Source: Colletes latitarsis (Eukaryota; Arthropoda; Insecta; Hymenoptera; Colletidae). From it: 64,000 nucleotides of DNA. The notes under the pieces are model-generated. The model made no database searches, was not told where the DNA came from, and worked only from the letters and a program-made list of their open reading frames with translations. The translations under genes were made by a program, and so were the position numbers. Shown piece by piece: positions 52,030 through 64,000 of this stretch (position 1 is the stretch's first letter; every line of letters begins with the position of its first letter). The stretch lies in contig NC_135136.1 in assembly GCF_051014445.1 (NCBI RefSeq), forward strand, positions 12,976,001-13,040,000, in the 5' to 3' direction.

Positions 52030-54491
52030 TTATAGGATAACGCAAGTTATGTCTGGGATAGGTCTGGGATTTGTCCTCATCAGGCTCATACTTTCGCGTT
52101 TTTCACATACTTGTTGAACAGATCCTGGGTTTTTTCTGGTTTGGATCACGTAGTAATGTGGAACCACACTGAAACAGTCAATTAAACATGGTCTTGATAA
52201 ATATTTTAGAGGATAACGCAAGTTAGGTCTGGGATAGGTCTGGGATTTGCCCTCATCAGGGTCATATTTTCGCATTTTTCACATACTTGTTGAACAGATC
52301 CTGGGATTTTTTCTGGTTTGGATCACGTAGTAATGTGGTACCACACTGAAACAGTCAATTAAACCAGGTCTTGATAAATATTTCAGAGGATAACGCGTGT
52401 TAGGTCTGGGTTAGGTCTATGATTTGCCCCCATCAGGCTCATACTTTCGCATATTTCTCATACTTGTTGGCCAGATCCCAGGCTTCCACTGGTTTGGATC
52501 ACGTAGTAATGTGGTACCACACTGAAACAGTCAATTAAACCTGGTCTTGATAAATATTTTAGAGGATACCGCGTGTTAGGTCTGGGTTGGGTCTAGGATT
52601 TGCCCACATCAGGCTCATACTTTCGCATATTTCTAATACCTGTTTGCTAGATCCTGGGCCTTTTCTGGATCGGATCACGTAGTAATGTGGTACCACACTG
52701 AAACTCTCATTTAAACGTGGTTTCTGTCAATATTTTAGAGGATAACACATGTTAGGACTAGGTTAGGTCTAGGATTTGCCCTCATCAGTCTCATACTTTC
52801 GCATTCTTCACATAATTCTAGAACAGATCCTGGTTTTTTTCTGGTTTCGATCACGTAGTAATGTGGTGCCACGCTGAAACAGACCATTAAACCAGATTTC
52901 GATTAATATTTTGGAGGATAACACACGTTAGGTCTAGGTTAGGTGGGGATTTGCCCTCATCAGGGTCATACTTTCGCGTTTTTCACATACTTGTTGAACA
53001 GATCCTGGGTTTTTTCTGGTTTGGATCACGTAGTAATGTGGAACCACACTGAAACAGACAATTAAACCTGGTCTTGACAATATTTTAGAGGATAACGCGT
53101 GTTAGGTCTGGGTTAGGTCTAGGATTTGCCCTCATCAGGCTCATACTTTCGCATATTTCCCATACTTGTTGGCCAGATCCTAGGCTTCCACTGGTTTGGA
53201 TCACGTAGTAATGTGGAACCACACTGAAACAGACAATTAAACATGGTCTTGACAAATATTTTAGAGGATAACGCAAGGTATGTCTGGGATAGGCCAGGGA
53301 TTTTCCCTCATCAGACTCATAGTTTCGCATTCTTCACATACTTGCTGAACTGATCCTGGGCTCTTCTGGATTGGATCACGTAGTAATGTGGTACCACACT
53401 GAAACTGTCAATTAAACCTGGTTTCCGTCAATATTTTACAGGATAACACATGTTAGATCTAGGTTAGGTCTACGATTTGCCCTCATCAGCTTCATACTTT
53501 CGCATTCTTAACATACTTCTTGAACAGATCCTGGGTGTTTTCTGTTTTCTTTCACGTAGTAATGTGGTACCACACTGAAACTGTCAATTAAACGTGGCTT
53601 CGATCAATATTTTAGAGGATAACGCATGTTAGGTCTAGCTTAGGCCAGGGATTTGCCCTCATCAGGGTCATCCTTTCGCAGTTTTAACATACATGTTGAC
53701 CAGAGCGAGGGTTTTTTCTGCTTTGGATCACGTAGCATAGTGGTACCACACTAAAACTGTCCAATAAAACAGGATTCGATCAATATTTTATAGGATAACG
53801 CATGTTATGTCTGAGATAGGTCTGGGATTTGCCCTCATCAGGCTCATACTTTCGCGTTTTTCACATACTTGTTGAACAGATCCTGGGTTTTTTCTGGTTT
53901 GGATCACGTAGTAATGTGGAACCACACTGAAACAGTCAATTAAACATGGCCTTGATAAATATTGTAGAGGATAACGCGTGTTAGGTGTAGGTTAGGTCTA
54001 GGATTTGCCCTCATCAGGCTCATACTTTCGCATATTTCTCATACTTGTTGGCCAGATCCTAGGCTTCCACTGGTTTGGATCACGTAGTAATGTGGTACCA
54101 CACTGAAACAGTCAATTAGACGTGGTCTTGATAGATATTTTAGAGGATAACGCGTGTTAGGTCTGGGTTAGGTCTAGGATTTGCCCTCATCAGGCTCATA
54201 CTTTCGCATAATTCTCGTACTTGTTTGCTAGATCCTGGGCCTTTTCTGGATTGGATCACGTTGTAATGTTGTACCACACTGAAACTGTCATTTAAACGTG
54301 GTTTCCCTCAATATTTTAGAGGATAACACATGTTAGGTCTAGGTTAGGTCTAGGATTTGCCATCATCAGTCTCATACTTTCGCATTCTTCACATAATTCT
54401 TGAACAGATCCTACGTTTTTTCTTGTTTCGATCACGTAGTAATGTGGTAAAACACTAAAACTGTCCATTAAAACTGGATTCGATCAATATT
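52030..54491 (+). repeat. 2,462-bp 14-mer HOR in family B, copy 1
   Basis: Starts at the box TATAGGATAACGCAAG and runs 14 monomers to the same point at 54,492. Sub-blocks at 52,030, 53,085 and 53,940 recur in copy 2. Markers include CAGGCTTCCACTGG, ATACCTGTTTGCTAG, GCTTAGGCCAGGG, AGAGCGAGGG with GTAGCATAGTGG, and GATAAATATTGTAGAGG. This HOR shares no arrangement with those of block A. Confidence 0.88.
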
Positions 54492-57400
54492 TTATAGGAT
54501 AACGCAAGTTATGTCTGGGATAGGACTGGGATTTGTCCTCATCAGGCTCATACTTTCGCGTTTTTCACATACTTGTTTAACAGATCCTGGGTTTTTTCTG
54601 GTTTGGATCACGTAGTAATGTGGAACCACACTGAAACAGTCAATTAAACATGGTCTTGATAAATATTTTAGAGGATAACGCAAGTTAGGTCTGGGATAGG
54701 TCTGGGATTTGCCCTCATCAGGGTCATATTTTCGCATTTTTCACATACTTGTTGAACAGATCCTGGGATTTTTTCTGGTTTGGATCACGTAGTAATGTGG
54801 TACCACACTGAAACAGTCAATTAAACCAGGTCTTGATAAATATTTCAGAGGATAACGCGTGTTAGGTCTGGGTTAGGTCTATGATTTGCCCCCATCAGGC
54901 TCATACTTTCGCATATTTCTCATACTTGTTGGCCAGATCCCAGGCTTCCACTGGTTTGGATCACGTAGTAATGTGGTACCACACTGAAACAGTCAATTAA
55001 ACCTGGTCTTGATAAATATTTTAGAGGATACCGCGTGTTAGGTCTGGGTTGGGTCTAGGATTTGCCCACATCAGGCTCATACTTTCGCATATTTCTAATA
55101 CCTGTTTGCTAGATCCTGGGCCTTTTCTGGATCGGATCACGTAGTAATGTGGTACCACACTGAAACTCTCATTTAAACGTGGTTTCTGTCAATATTTTAG
55201 AGGATAACACATGTTAGGACTAGGTTAGGTCTAGGATTTGCCCTCATCAGTCTCATACTTTCGCATTCTTCACATAATTCTAGAACAGATCCTGGTTTTT
55301 TTCTGGTTTCGATCACGTAGTAATGTGGTGCCACGCTGAAACAGACCATTAAACCAGATTTCGATTAATATTTTGGAGGATAACACACGTTAGGTCTAGG
55401 TTAGGTGGGGATTTGCCCTCATCAGGGTCATACTTTCGCGTTTTTCACATACTTGTTGAACAGATCCTGGGTTTTTTCTGGTTTGGATCACGTAGTAATG
55501 TGGAACCACACTGAAACAGACAATTAAACCAGGTCTTGACAATATTTTAGAGGATAACGCGTGTTAGGTCTGGGTTAGGTCTAGGATTTGCCCTCATCAG
55601 GCTCATACTTTCGCATATTTCCCATACTTGTTGGCCAGATCCTAGGCTTCCACTGGTTTGGATCACGTAGTAATGTGGAACCACACTGAAACAGACAATT
55701 AAACATGGTCTTGATAAATATTTTAGAGGATAACGCAAGGTATGTCTGGGATAGGCCAGGGATTTTCCCTCATCAGACTCATAGTTTCGCATTCTTCACA
55801 TACTTGCTGAACTGATCCTGGGCTCTTCTGGATTGGATCACGTAGTAATGTGGTACCACACTGAAACTGTCAATTAAACCTGGTTTCCGTCAATATTTTA
55901 CAGGATAACACATGTTAGATCTAGGTTAGGTCTAGGATTTGCCCTCATCAGCTTCATACTTTCGCATTCTTAACATACTTCTTGAACAGATCCTGGGTGT
56001 TTTCTGTTTTCTTTCACGTAGTAATGTGGTACCACACTGAAACTGTCAATTAAACGTGGCTTCGATCAATATTTTAGAGGATAACGCATGTTAGGTCTAG
56101 CTTAGGCCAGGGATTTGCCCTCATCAGGGTCATCCTTTCGCAGTTTTAACATACATGTTGACCAGAGCGAGGGTTTTTTCTGCTTTGGATCACGTAGCAT
56201 AGTGGTACCACACTAAAACTGTCCAATAAAACAGGATTCGATCAATATTTTATAGGATAACGCATGTTATGTCTGAGATAGGTCTGGGATTTGCCCTCAT
56301 CAGGCTCATACTTTCGCGTTTTTCACATACTTGTTGAACAGATCCTGGGTTTTTTCTGGTTTGGATCACGTAGTAATGTGGAACCACACTGAAACAGACA
56401 ATTAAACCTGGTCTTGACAATATTTTAGAGGATAACGCGTGTTAGGTCTGGGTTAGGTCTAGGATTTGCCCTCATCAGGCTCATACTTTCGCATATTTCC
56501 CATACTTGTTGGCCAGATCCTAGGCTTCCACTGGTTTGGATCACGTAGTAATGTGGAACCACACTGAAACAGACAATTAAACATGGTCTTGGTAAATATT
56601 TTAGAGGATAACGCAAGGTATGTCTGGGATAGGCCAGGGATTTTCCCTCATCAGACTCATACTTTCGCATTCTTCACATACTTGCTGAACTGATCCTGGG
56701 CTCTTCTGGATTGGATCACGTAGTAATGTGGTACCACACTGAAACTGTCAATTAAACCTGGTTTCCGTCAATATTTTACAGGATAACACATGTTAGATCT
56801 AGGTTAGGTCTAGGATTTGCCCTCATCAGCTTCATACTTTCGCATTCTTAACATACTTCTTGAACAGATCCTGGGTGTTTTCTGTTTTCTTTCACGTAGT
56901 AATGTGGTACCACACTGAAACTGTCAATTAAACGTGGCTTCGATCAATATTTTAGAGGATAACGCATGTTAGGTCTAGCTTAGGCCAGGGATTTGCCCTC
57001 ATCAGGGTCATCCTTTCGCAGTTTTAACATACATGTTGACCAGAGCGAGGGTTTTTTCTGCTTTGGATCACGTAGCATAGTGGTACCACACTAAAACTGT
57101 CCAATAAAACAGGATTCGATCAATATTTTATAGGATAACGCATGTTATGTCTGAGATAGGTCTGGGATTTGCCCTCATCAGGCTCATACTTTCGCGTTTT
57201 TCACATACTTGTTGAACAGATCCTGGGTTTTTTCTGGTTTGGATCACGTAGTAATGTGGAACCACTCTGAAACAGTCAATTAAACATGGCCTTGATAAAT
57301 ATTGTAGAGGATAACGCGTGTTAGGTGTAGGTTAGGTCTAGGATTTGCCCTCATCAGGCTCATACTTTCGCATATTTCTCATACTTGTTGGCCAGATCCT

Positions 57401-58006
57401 AGGCTTCCACTGGTTTGGATCACGTAGTAATGTGGTACCACACTGAAACAGTCAATTAGACGTGGTCTTGATAGATATTTTAGAGGATAACGCGTGTTAG
57501 GTCTGGGTTAGGTCTAGGATTTGCCCTCATCAGGCTCATACTTTCGCATAATTCTCGTACTTGTTTGCTAGATCCTGGGCCTTTTCTGGATTGGATCACG
57601 TTGTAATGTTGTACCACACTGAAACTGTCATTTAAACGTGGTTTCCCTCAATATTTTAGAGGATAACACATGTTAGGTCTAGGTTAGGTCTAGGATTTGC
57701 CATCATCAGTCTCATACTTTCGCATTCTTCACATAATTCTTGAACAGATCCTGGGTTTTTTCTTGTTTCGATCACGTAGTAATGTGGGACCACACTGAAA
57801 CAGACCATTAAACCTGGTTTCGATTAATATTTTGGAGGATGACACACGCTAGGTCTAGGTTAGGTGGGGATTTGCCCTCATAAGGGTCATACTTTCGCTG
57901 TTTTAACATACATGTTGACCTGATCGAGGGTTTTTTCTGCATTGCATCACGTAGTAATGTGGTAAAACACTAAAACTGTCCATTAAAACTGGATTCGATC
58001 AATATT
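54492..58006 (+). repeat. 14-mer HOR in family B, copy 2, enlarged to 3,515 bp
   Basis: Follows copy 1 at offset 2,462 up to about 56,390. It then restarts five monomers back, so 55,547-56,424 is repeated as 56,425 to about 57,265. After that it finishes the HOR (GATAAATATTGTAGAGG at about 57,290). One further monomer, with GAGGATGACACACG (57,835), is present before copy 3 and before copy 1 (51,858), but is absent at the copy 1/copy 2 joint near 54,430. The sum 2,462 + 878 + 175 accounts for 3,515. Confidence 0.87.
55547..57265 (+). repeat. 878-bp pentamer duplicated inside 14-mer copy 2
   Basis: Two tandem copies at offset 878. Their first unit is GTCTTGACAATATT, one base short. Later units carry GGATAGGCCAGGG, TTGCTGAACTGATCC and GAGCGAGGG with GTAGCATAGTGG. 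Copy 1 of the 14-mer has this block once (53,085-53,940). Only a few substitutions were seen, for example TTGGTAAATATT against TTGATAAATATT. Confidence 0.87.
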
Positions 58007-58970
58007 TTATAGGATAACGCAAGTTATGTCTGGGATAGGTCTGGGATTTGTCCTCATCAGGCTCATACTTTCGCGTTTTTCACATACTTGTTTAACGGAT
58101 CCTGGGTTTTTTCTGGTTTGGATCACGTAGTAATGTGGAACCACACTGAAACAGTCAATTAAACATGGTCTTGATAAATATTTTAGAGGATAACGCAAGT
58201 TAGGTCTGGGATAGGTCTGGGATTTGCCCTCATCAGGGTCATATTTTCGCATTTTTCACATACTTGTTGAACAGATCCTGGGATTTTTTCTGGTTTGGAT
58301 CACGTAGTAATGTGGTACCACACTGAAACAGTCAATTAAACCAGGTCTTGATAAATATTTCAGAGGATAACGCGTGTTAGGTCTGGGTTAGGTCTATGAT
58401 TTGCCCCCATCAGGCTCATACTTTCGCATATTTCTCATACTTGTTGGCCAGATCCCAGGCTTCCACTGGTTTGGATCACGTAGTAATGTGGTACCACACT
58501 GAAACAGTCAATTAAACCTGGTCTTGATAAATATTTTAGAGGATACCGCGTGTTAGGTCTGGGTTGGGTCTAGGATTTGCCCACATCAGGCTCATACTTT
58601 CGCATATTTCTAATACCTGTTTGCTAGATCCTGGGCCTTTTCTGGATCGGATCACGTAGTAATGTGGTACCACACTGAAACTCTCATTTAAACGTGGTTT
58701 CTGTCAATATTTTAGAGGATAACACATGTTAGGACTAGGTTAGGTCTAGGATTTGCCCTCATCAGTCTCATACTTTCGCATTCTTCACATAATTCTAGAA
58801 CAGATCCTGGTTTTTTTCTGGTTTCGATCACGTAGTAATGTGGTGCCACGCTGAAACAGACCATTAAACCAGATTTCGATTAATATTTTGGAGGATAACA
58901 CACGTTAGGTCTAGGTTAGGTGGGGATTTGCCCTCATCAGGGTCATACTTTCGCGTTTTTCACATACTTG
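58007..58970 (+). repeat. 14-mer HOR in family B, truncated copy 3
   Basis: Matches 54,492-55,455 at offset 3,515 and 52,030 onward at offset 5,977. It covers about five and a half monomers and then leaves the HOR at about 58,970, where TTGAACAGATCC becomes TTGAAGAGATCC. The rest of the unit is missing from this place. Confidence 0.86.
58311..58322. other. Same 12-bp palindrome, example in family B
   Basis: TGTGGTACCACA is present unchanged in family B at the homologous monomer position. It belongs to the part of the monomer that the two families share most closely (GGATCACGTAGTAATG through TGAAACAGTCAATTAAAC). Confidence 0.7.
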
Positions 58971-59040
58971 TTGAAGAGATCCTGGGCTTTTTCTGGTTTG
59001 GATCACGTAGTAATGTGGTACCACACTGAAACAGTCAATT

Positions 59041-59328
59041 AACCATGGTCTTGATAAATATTTCAGAGGATAACGCATGTTAGGTCTGGGCTAGGTCTAG
59101 GATTTGCCCTCATCAGACTCATACTTTCGCATTCTTCACATACTTGTTGAACAGATACTCGTTTTTTTCTGGTTTGGATCACGTAGTAATGTGGTACCAC
59201 ACTGAAACAGTCAATTAACCATGGTCTTGATAAATATTTCAGAGGATAACGCATGTTAGGTCTGGGCTAGGTCTAGGATTTGCCCTCATCAGACTCATAC
59301 TTTCGCATTCTTCACATACTTGTTGAAC
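59041..59328 (+). repeat. Single-monomer tandem duplication
   Basis: The monomer beginning AACCATGGTCTTG at 59,041 is repeated at 59,217, exactly 176 bp on. It shares TTTCAGAGGATAACGCATG and GGGCTAGGTCTAGG. The two agree until about 59,328. Adjacent monomers elsewhere in B usually differ at many sites, so this is a recent one-unit step. Confidence 0.82.
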
Positions 59329-62300
59329 AGATCCTGGGTGTTTTCTGTTTTCTTTCACGTAGTAATGTGGTACCACACTGAAACTGTCAATTAAACGTGG
59401 CTTCGATCAATATTTTAGAGGATAACGCATGTTAGGTCTAGCTTAGGCCAGGGATTTGCCCTCATCAGGGTCATCCTTTCGCAGTTTTAACATACATGTT
59501 GACCAGAGCGGGGGTTTTTTCTGCTTTGGATCACGTAGCATAGTGGTACCACACTAAAACAGTCAATTAAACCTGGTTTCGATAAACATTTTAGAGGATA
59601 ACGCAAGTTACGTCTGGGATAGGTCTGGGATTTGCCCTCATCAGGCTCATACTTCCGCGTTTTTCACAAACTTGTTGAAGAGATCCTGGGTTTTTTCTGG
59701 TTGGGATCACGTAGTAATGTGGTACCACACTGAAACAGTCAATTAAACCTGGTTTCGATTAATATTTTAGTGGATAACGCATGTTAGGTCTAGGTTAGGC
59801 CTGGGATTTTCCCTCATCTGACTCATACTTTCGCATTCTTCACATACTTGTTGAACAGATCCTGGGTGTTTTCTGTTTTCTTTCACGTAGTAATGTGGTA
59901 CCACACTGAAACAGTCGATTAAACCTGGTTTCGATCAATATTTTAGAGGATAACGCATGTTATGTCTAGGTTAAACCAGGGATTTTCCCTCATCAGACTC
60001 ATACTTTCGCATTCTTCACATACTTGTTGACGAGATCCTGGGCTTTTTCTGGTTTGGATCACGTAGTAATGTGGTACCACACTGAAACAGTCAATTAAAC
60101 ATGGTCTTGATAAATATTTTATAGGATAACGCAAGATATGTCTGGGATAGGTCTGGGATTTGCCCTCATCAGGCTCATACTTTCGCATATTTCTCATACT
60201 TGTTGAACATATCCTGGGTTTTTTCTGGTTTGGATCACGTAGTAATGTGGTACCACACTGAAACAGTCAATTAAACCTGGTTTCGATTAATATTTTAGTG
60301 GATAACGCATGTTAGGTCTAGCTTAGGCCAGGGATTTGCCCTCATCAGGGTCATCCTTTCGCAGTTTTAACATACATGTTGACCTGTTCGAGGGTTTTTT
60401 CTGCATTGCATCACGTAGTAATGTGGTACCACACTAAAACTGTCCATTAAAACTAAATTCGATCAATATTTTATAGGATAACGCAAGTTATGTCTGGGAT
60501 AGGTCTGGGATTTGCCCTCATCAGGCTCATACTTTCGCGTTTTTCACATACTTGTTGAACAGATCCTGGGTTTTTTCTGGTTTGGATCAGGTAGTAATGT
60601 GGAACCACACTGAAACAGTCAATTAAACATGGTCTTGATAAATATTTTAGAGGATAACGCATGTTAGGTCTAGCTTAGGCCAGGGATTTGCCCTCATCAG
60701 GGTCATCCTTTCGCAGTTTTAACATACATGTTGACCAGAGCGAGGGTTTTTTCTGCTTTGGATCACGTAGCATAGTGGTACCACACGAAAACAGTCAATT
60801 AAACCTGGTTTCGATAAATATTTTAGAGGATAACGCAAGTTATGTCTGGGATAGGTCTGGGATTTGCCCTCATCAGGCTCATACTTTCGCGTTTTTCACA
60901 AACTTGTTGAAGAGATCCTGGGCTTTTTCTGGTTTGGATCACGTAGTAATGTGGTACCACACTGAAACAGTCAATTAATCCTGGCTACGATCAATATTTT
61001 AGAGGACAACGAACTCTAGGACTAGGTTAGGCCAGGTATTTTCCCACATCAGACTCATACTTTCGCATTCTTCACATACTTCTTGAACAGATCCTGGGTT
61101 TTTTCTGGTTTGGATCACGTAGTAATGTGGTACCACACTGAAACAGTCCATTAAACCTGATTTCGATCAATATTTTAGAGGATAACGCACGTTAGGTCTG
61201 GGTTAGGTCTAGGATTTGCCCTTATCAGGCTCATACTTTCGCGTTCTTCACATATTTGTTGAACATATCCTGGGTTTTTTCTGGTTTGAATCACGTAGTA
61301 ATGTGGTACCACACTGAAACAGTCAATTAAACCTGGTGTCGATTAATATTTTAGTGGATAACGCATGTTAGGTCTAGGTTAGGCCTGGGATTTTCACTCA
61401 TCAGACTCATACTTTCGCATTCTTCACATACTTGTTGAACAGAGCCTGGGTTTTTTCTGTTTTCTTTCACGTAGTAATGTGGTACCACACTGAAACAGTC
61501 GATTAAACCTGGTTTTGATCAATATTTTAGAGGATAACGCATGTTATGTCTAGGTTAGGCCAGGGATTTTCCCTCATCAGACTCATACTTTCGCATTCTT
61601 CACATACTTGTTGAACTGATCCTGGGCTTTTCTGGATTGGAACACGTAGTAATGTGGTACCACACTGAAACTGTCAATTAAACCTGGTTTCTGTCAATAT
61701 TTTACAGGATAACACATGTTAGATCTAGGTTAGGTCTAGGATTGGCCCTCATCAGCTTCATACATTCGCATTCTTCACATACTTCTTGAACAGATCCTGG
61801 TTTTTTTCTGGTTTCGATCACGTAGTAATGTGGTGCCACGCTGAAACAGACCATTAAACCAGATTTCGATTAATATTTTGGAGGATAACACACGTTAGGT
61901 CTAGGTTAGGTGGGGATTTGCCCTCATCAGGGTCATACTTTCGCGTTTTTCACATACTTGTTGAACAGATCCTGGGTTTTTTCTGGTTTGGATCACGTAG
62001 TAATGTGGAACCACACTGAAACAGACAATTAATCCTGGTGACGATCAATATTTTAGAGGCTAACGAACTCTAGGACTAGGTTAGGCCAGGAATTTTCCCA
62101 CATCAGACACATACTTTCGCATTCTTCACATACTTCTTGAACAGATCCTGGGTTTTTTCTGGTTTGGATCACGTAGTAATGTGGTACCACACTGAAACAG
62201 TCAATTAAACCTGGTTTCGATTAATATTTTAGTGGATAACGCATGTTAGGTCTAGGTTAGGCCTGGGATTTTCCCTCATCAGACTCATACTTTCGCATTC

Positions 62301-64000
62301 TTAACATACTTGTTGAACAGATCCTGGGTTTTTTCTGTTTTCTTTCACGTAGTAATGTGGTACCACACTGAAACAGTCGATTAAACCTGGTTTCGATCAA
62401 TATTTTAGAGGATAACGCATGTTATGTCTAGGTTAAGCCAGGGATTTTCCCTCATCAGACTCATACTTTCGCATTCTTCACATACTAGTTGACGAGATCC
62501 TGGGCTTTTTCTGGTTTGGATCACGTAGTAATGTGGTACCACACTGAAACAGTCAATTAATCCTGGTTACGATCAATATTTTAGAGGATAACGCACGTTA
62601 GGTCTGGGTTAAGTCTAGGATTTGCCCTCATCAGGCTCATACTTTCGCGTTTTTCACATACTTGTTGAAGAGATCCTGGGCTTTTTCTGGTTTGGATCAC
62701 GTAGTAATGTGGTACCACACTGAAACAGTCAATTAATCCTGGGTACGATCAATATTTTAGAGGATAACGCACGTTAGGACTAGGTTTGGCCAGGTATTTT
62801 CCCTCATCAGACTCGTACTTTCGCATTCATCACATACTTGTTGAACATATCCTGGGTTTTTTCTGGTTTGGATCACGTAGTAATGTGGTACCACACTGAA
62901 ACAGTCAATTAAACCTGGTTTCGATTAATATTTTAGTGGATAACGCATGTTAGGTCTAGGTCAGGCCTGGGATTTCCCTCATCAGGCTCATACTTTCGCA
63001 TTCTTCGCATACTTGTTGAACAGATCCTGGGTATTTTCTGTTTTCTTTCTCGTAGTAATGTGGTACCACACTGAAACAGTCGATTAAACCTGGTTTCGAT
63101 CAATATTTTAGAGGATAACGCATGTTATGTCTAGGTTAGGCCAGGGATTTTCCCTCATCAGACTCATACTTTTGCATTCTTCACATACTTGTTGAACTGA
63201 TCCTGGGCTTTTCTGGATTGGATCACGTAGTAATGTGGTACCACACTGAAACTGTCAATTAAACCTGGTTTCCGTCAATATTTTACAGGATAACACATGT
63301 TAGATCTAGGTTAGGTCTAGGATTTGCCCTCATCAGCTTCATACTTTCGCATTCTTCACATACTTCTTGAACAGATCCTGGTTTTTTTCTGGTTTCGATC
63401 ACGTAGTAATGTGGTACCACGCTGAATCAGACCATTAAACCTGATTTCGATTAATATTTTGGAGGATAACACACGTTAGGTCTAGGTTAGGTGGGGATTT
63501 GCCCACATCAGGGTCATACTTTCGCGTTTTTCACATACTTGTTGAACAGATCCTCGGTTTTTCATGGTTTGGATCACGTAGCAATGTGGTACCACACTGA
63601 AACAGTCCATTAAACCTGGATTCCATCTATATTTTAGAGGACAATGCAAGTTAGGTCTGGGATTGGTCCGGGATTTGCCCTCATCAGCGTCATACTTTCG
63701 CATTTTTCACATACTTGTTGAACAGATCCTGGGTTTTTTCTGGTTTGGGTCACGCAGTAATGTGGTACCACACAGAAACAGACCACTAGACCTGGTTTCG
63801 GTCAATATTTTTGAGGATAACGCATGTTAGGTCTAGGTTAGGTCTGTGATTTGCACCCTTCCGGCTCATACTTTCGCATATTTCTCATTCTTGTTGGCCA
63901 GATCCTGGGCTTCCACTGGTTTGGATCACGTAGTAATGTCATGCCACACTGAAACAGTCAATTAATCGTAGTCTTGATAAATATTTTACAGAACAACGCA
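59329..64000 (+). repeat. Family B monomers, mosaic without a clean HOR
   Basis: About 26 monomers. A unit with TTTTAGTGGATAACGCATG, usually followed by TTTTCTGTTTTCTTTC, recurs at 59,770, 61,354, 62,232 and 62,936 (steps 1,584, 878 and 704, that is about 9, 5 and 4 monomers). A GAGCGAGGG unit with GTAGCATAGTGG occurs at about 59,510 and 60,740. The last units near 63,850 are more diverged (CACCCTTCCGGCTC). No gene, RNA or inserted element was seen. Confidence 0.85.

Larger units (their letters stand above)
51031..64000 (+). repeat. Satellite family B, diverged tandem array of ~176-bp monomers
   Basis: About 74 monomers share the frame and orientation of family A but carry a consistent set of different bases. 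Examples are CATCAGGCTCATAC, CATTCTTCACATACTTG, TTGAACAGATCCTGGG, AACGCATG or AACGCAAG, GTCTAGGTTAGGTC, and GGTTTCGATTAATATT or GGTCTTGATAAATATT. The central part with GGATCACGTAGTAATG, GTGGTACCACAC and TGAAACAGTCAATTAAAC is nearly unchanged from A, so the two families share an ancestor. Subtypes occur in B. One has CTTCCACTGG in place of the T-run. Another has TTTTAACATACATG and GTAGCATAGTGG. A third has TTTTCTGTTTTCTTTCACG. The array continues past the right edge of the window. Confidence 0.96.

Noticed and set aside
278..63703. Minus-strand reading frames of about 63-109 codons
   Set aside because: They are the antisense of the same monomers, repeat with HOR spacing, and show no independent coding signal or recognisable family.
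1..64000. CENP-B box (TTCG, four bases, A, two bases, CGGG)
   Set aside because: I compared the TTCG sites of both consensus monomers (TTTCGCAT and GGTTTCGATTAATATT) and the CCCG sites on the other strand. None has the required A and CGGG at the right spacing. A rare variant monomer could have been missed.
1..64000. tRNA or SINE origin, from GGTTCCGA resembling a pol III B box
   Set aside because: The match lacks the ending CC of the B box, there is no A box at a suitable distance upstream, and no cloverleaf can be drawn.
1..64000. CRISPR array
   Set aside because: Repeats and intervening bases are all parts of one 176-bp satellite unit. There are no short repeats with unique spacers.
1..64000. 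Naming the species or a known satellite family
   Set aside because: The monomer does not match any satellite I can recall with confidence. A search of both consensus monomers against repeat databases would decide it.

Overview
The whole 64 kb is tandemly repeated satellite DNA. I found no credible protein-coding gene, RNA gene, transposon or CRISPR array. The unit is a monomer of about 176 bp. The conserved GAGGAT box recurs at 105, 281, 457, 633, 809, 985 and 1161, in exact steps of 176, and the same spacing continues to the right end, giving roughly 360 monomers. All monomers I read lie in the same orientation. Such an array, with multi-monomer higher-order repeats (HORs), is typical of a eukaryotic centromeric or pericentromeric chromosome. 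The sequence does not let me name the species, and centromere function is not shown by sequence alone.

The window has two blocks that meet at a sharp seam at about 51,028. Block A (1-51,030) has monomers with AACGCCGG, CATCTGGCTCGTAC, TTTTTCGCATAC, TTGGCCAGATCC and often TTGCGATTAATATT. Block B (51,031-64,000) has the same 176-bp frame but reads AACGCATG or AACGCAAG, GTCTAGGTTAGG, CATCAGGCTCATAC, CTTCACATAC and TTGAACAGATCC. The seam monomer is only 127 bp long. A hand-made consensus has 8 CpGs per monomer in A and 4 in B.

Block A is a layered record of unequal exchange. It contains an 881-bp pentamer in three copies (3,241-5,883); a 352-bp dimer in two copies (1,336-2,039); a duplicated segment of about 1.5 kb (1-1,525 and 5,634-7,158); a 2,108-bp 12-mer HOR with a 1,756-bp 10-mer deletion variant (17,917-20,024 and 23,366-29,337); and a duplication of about 7 to 8 kb (28,381-35,284 and 38,403-46,361). 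The two copies of that duplication differ by gains and losses of whole monomers. One copy also holds a conversion-like patch and a 704-bp tetramer duplication. A shorter third copy of its right part lies at 49,405-50,690.

Block B carries its own HOR, a 2,462-bp 14-mer (52,030 onward). Its second copy has lost one monomer and gained an 878-bp five-monomer duplication. A fused monomer near 51,504 contains an 11-bp minisatellite. The most informative features of the window are the A/B seam, the datable order of rearrangements, the difference in CpG content between the blocks, and a 12-bp perfect palindrome kept in both families. No gene products act together here. Any function would be structural, for example nucleosome or kinetochore chromatin.
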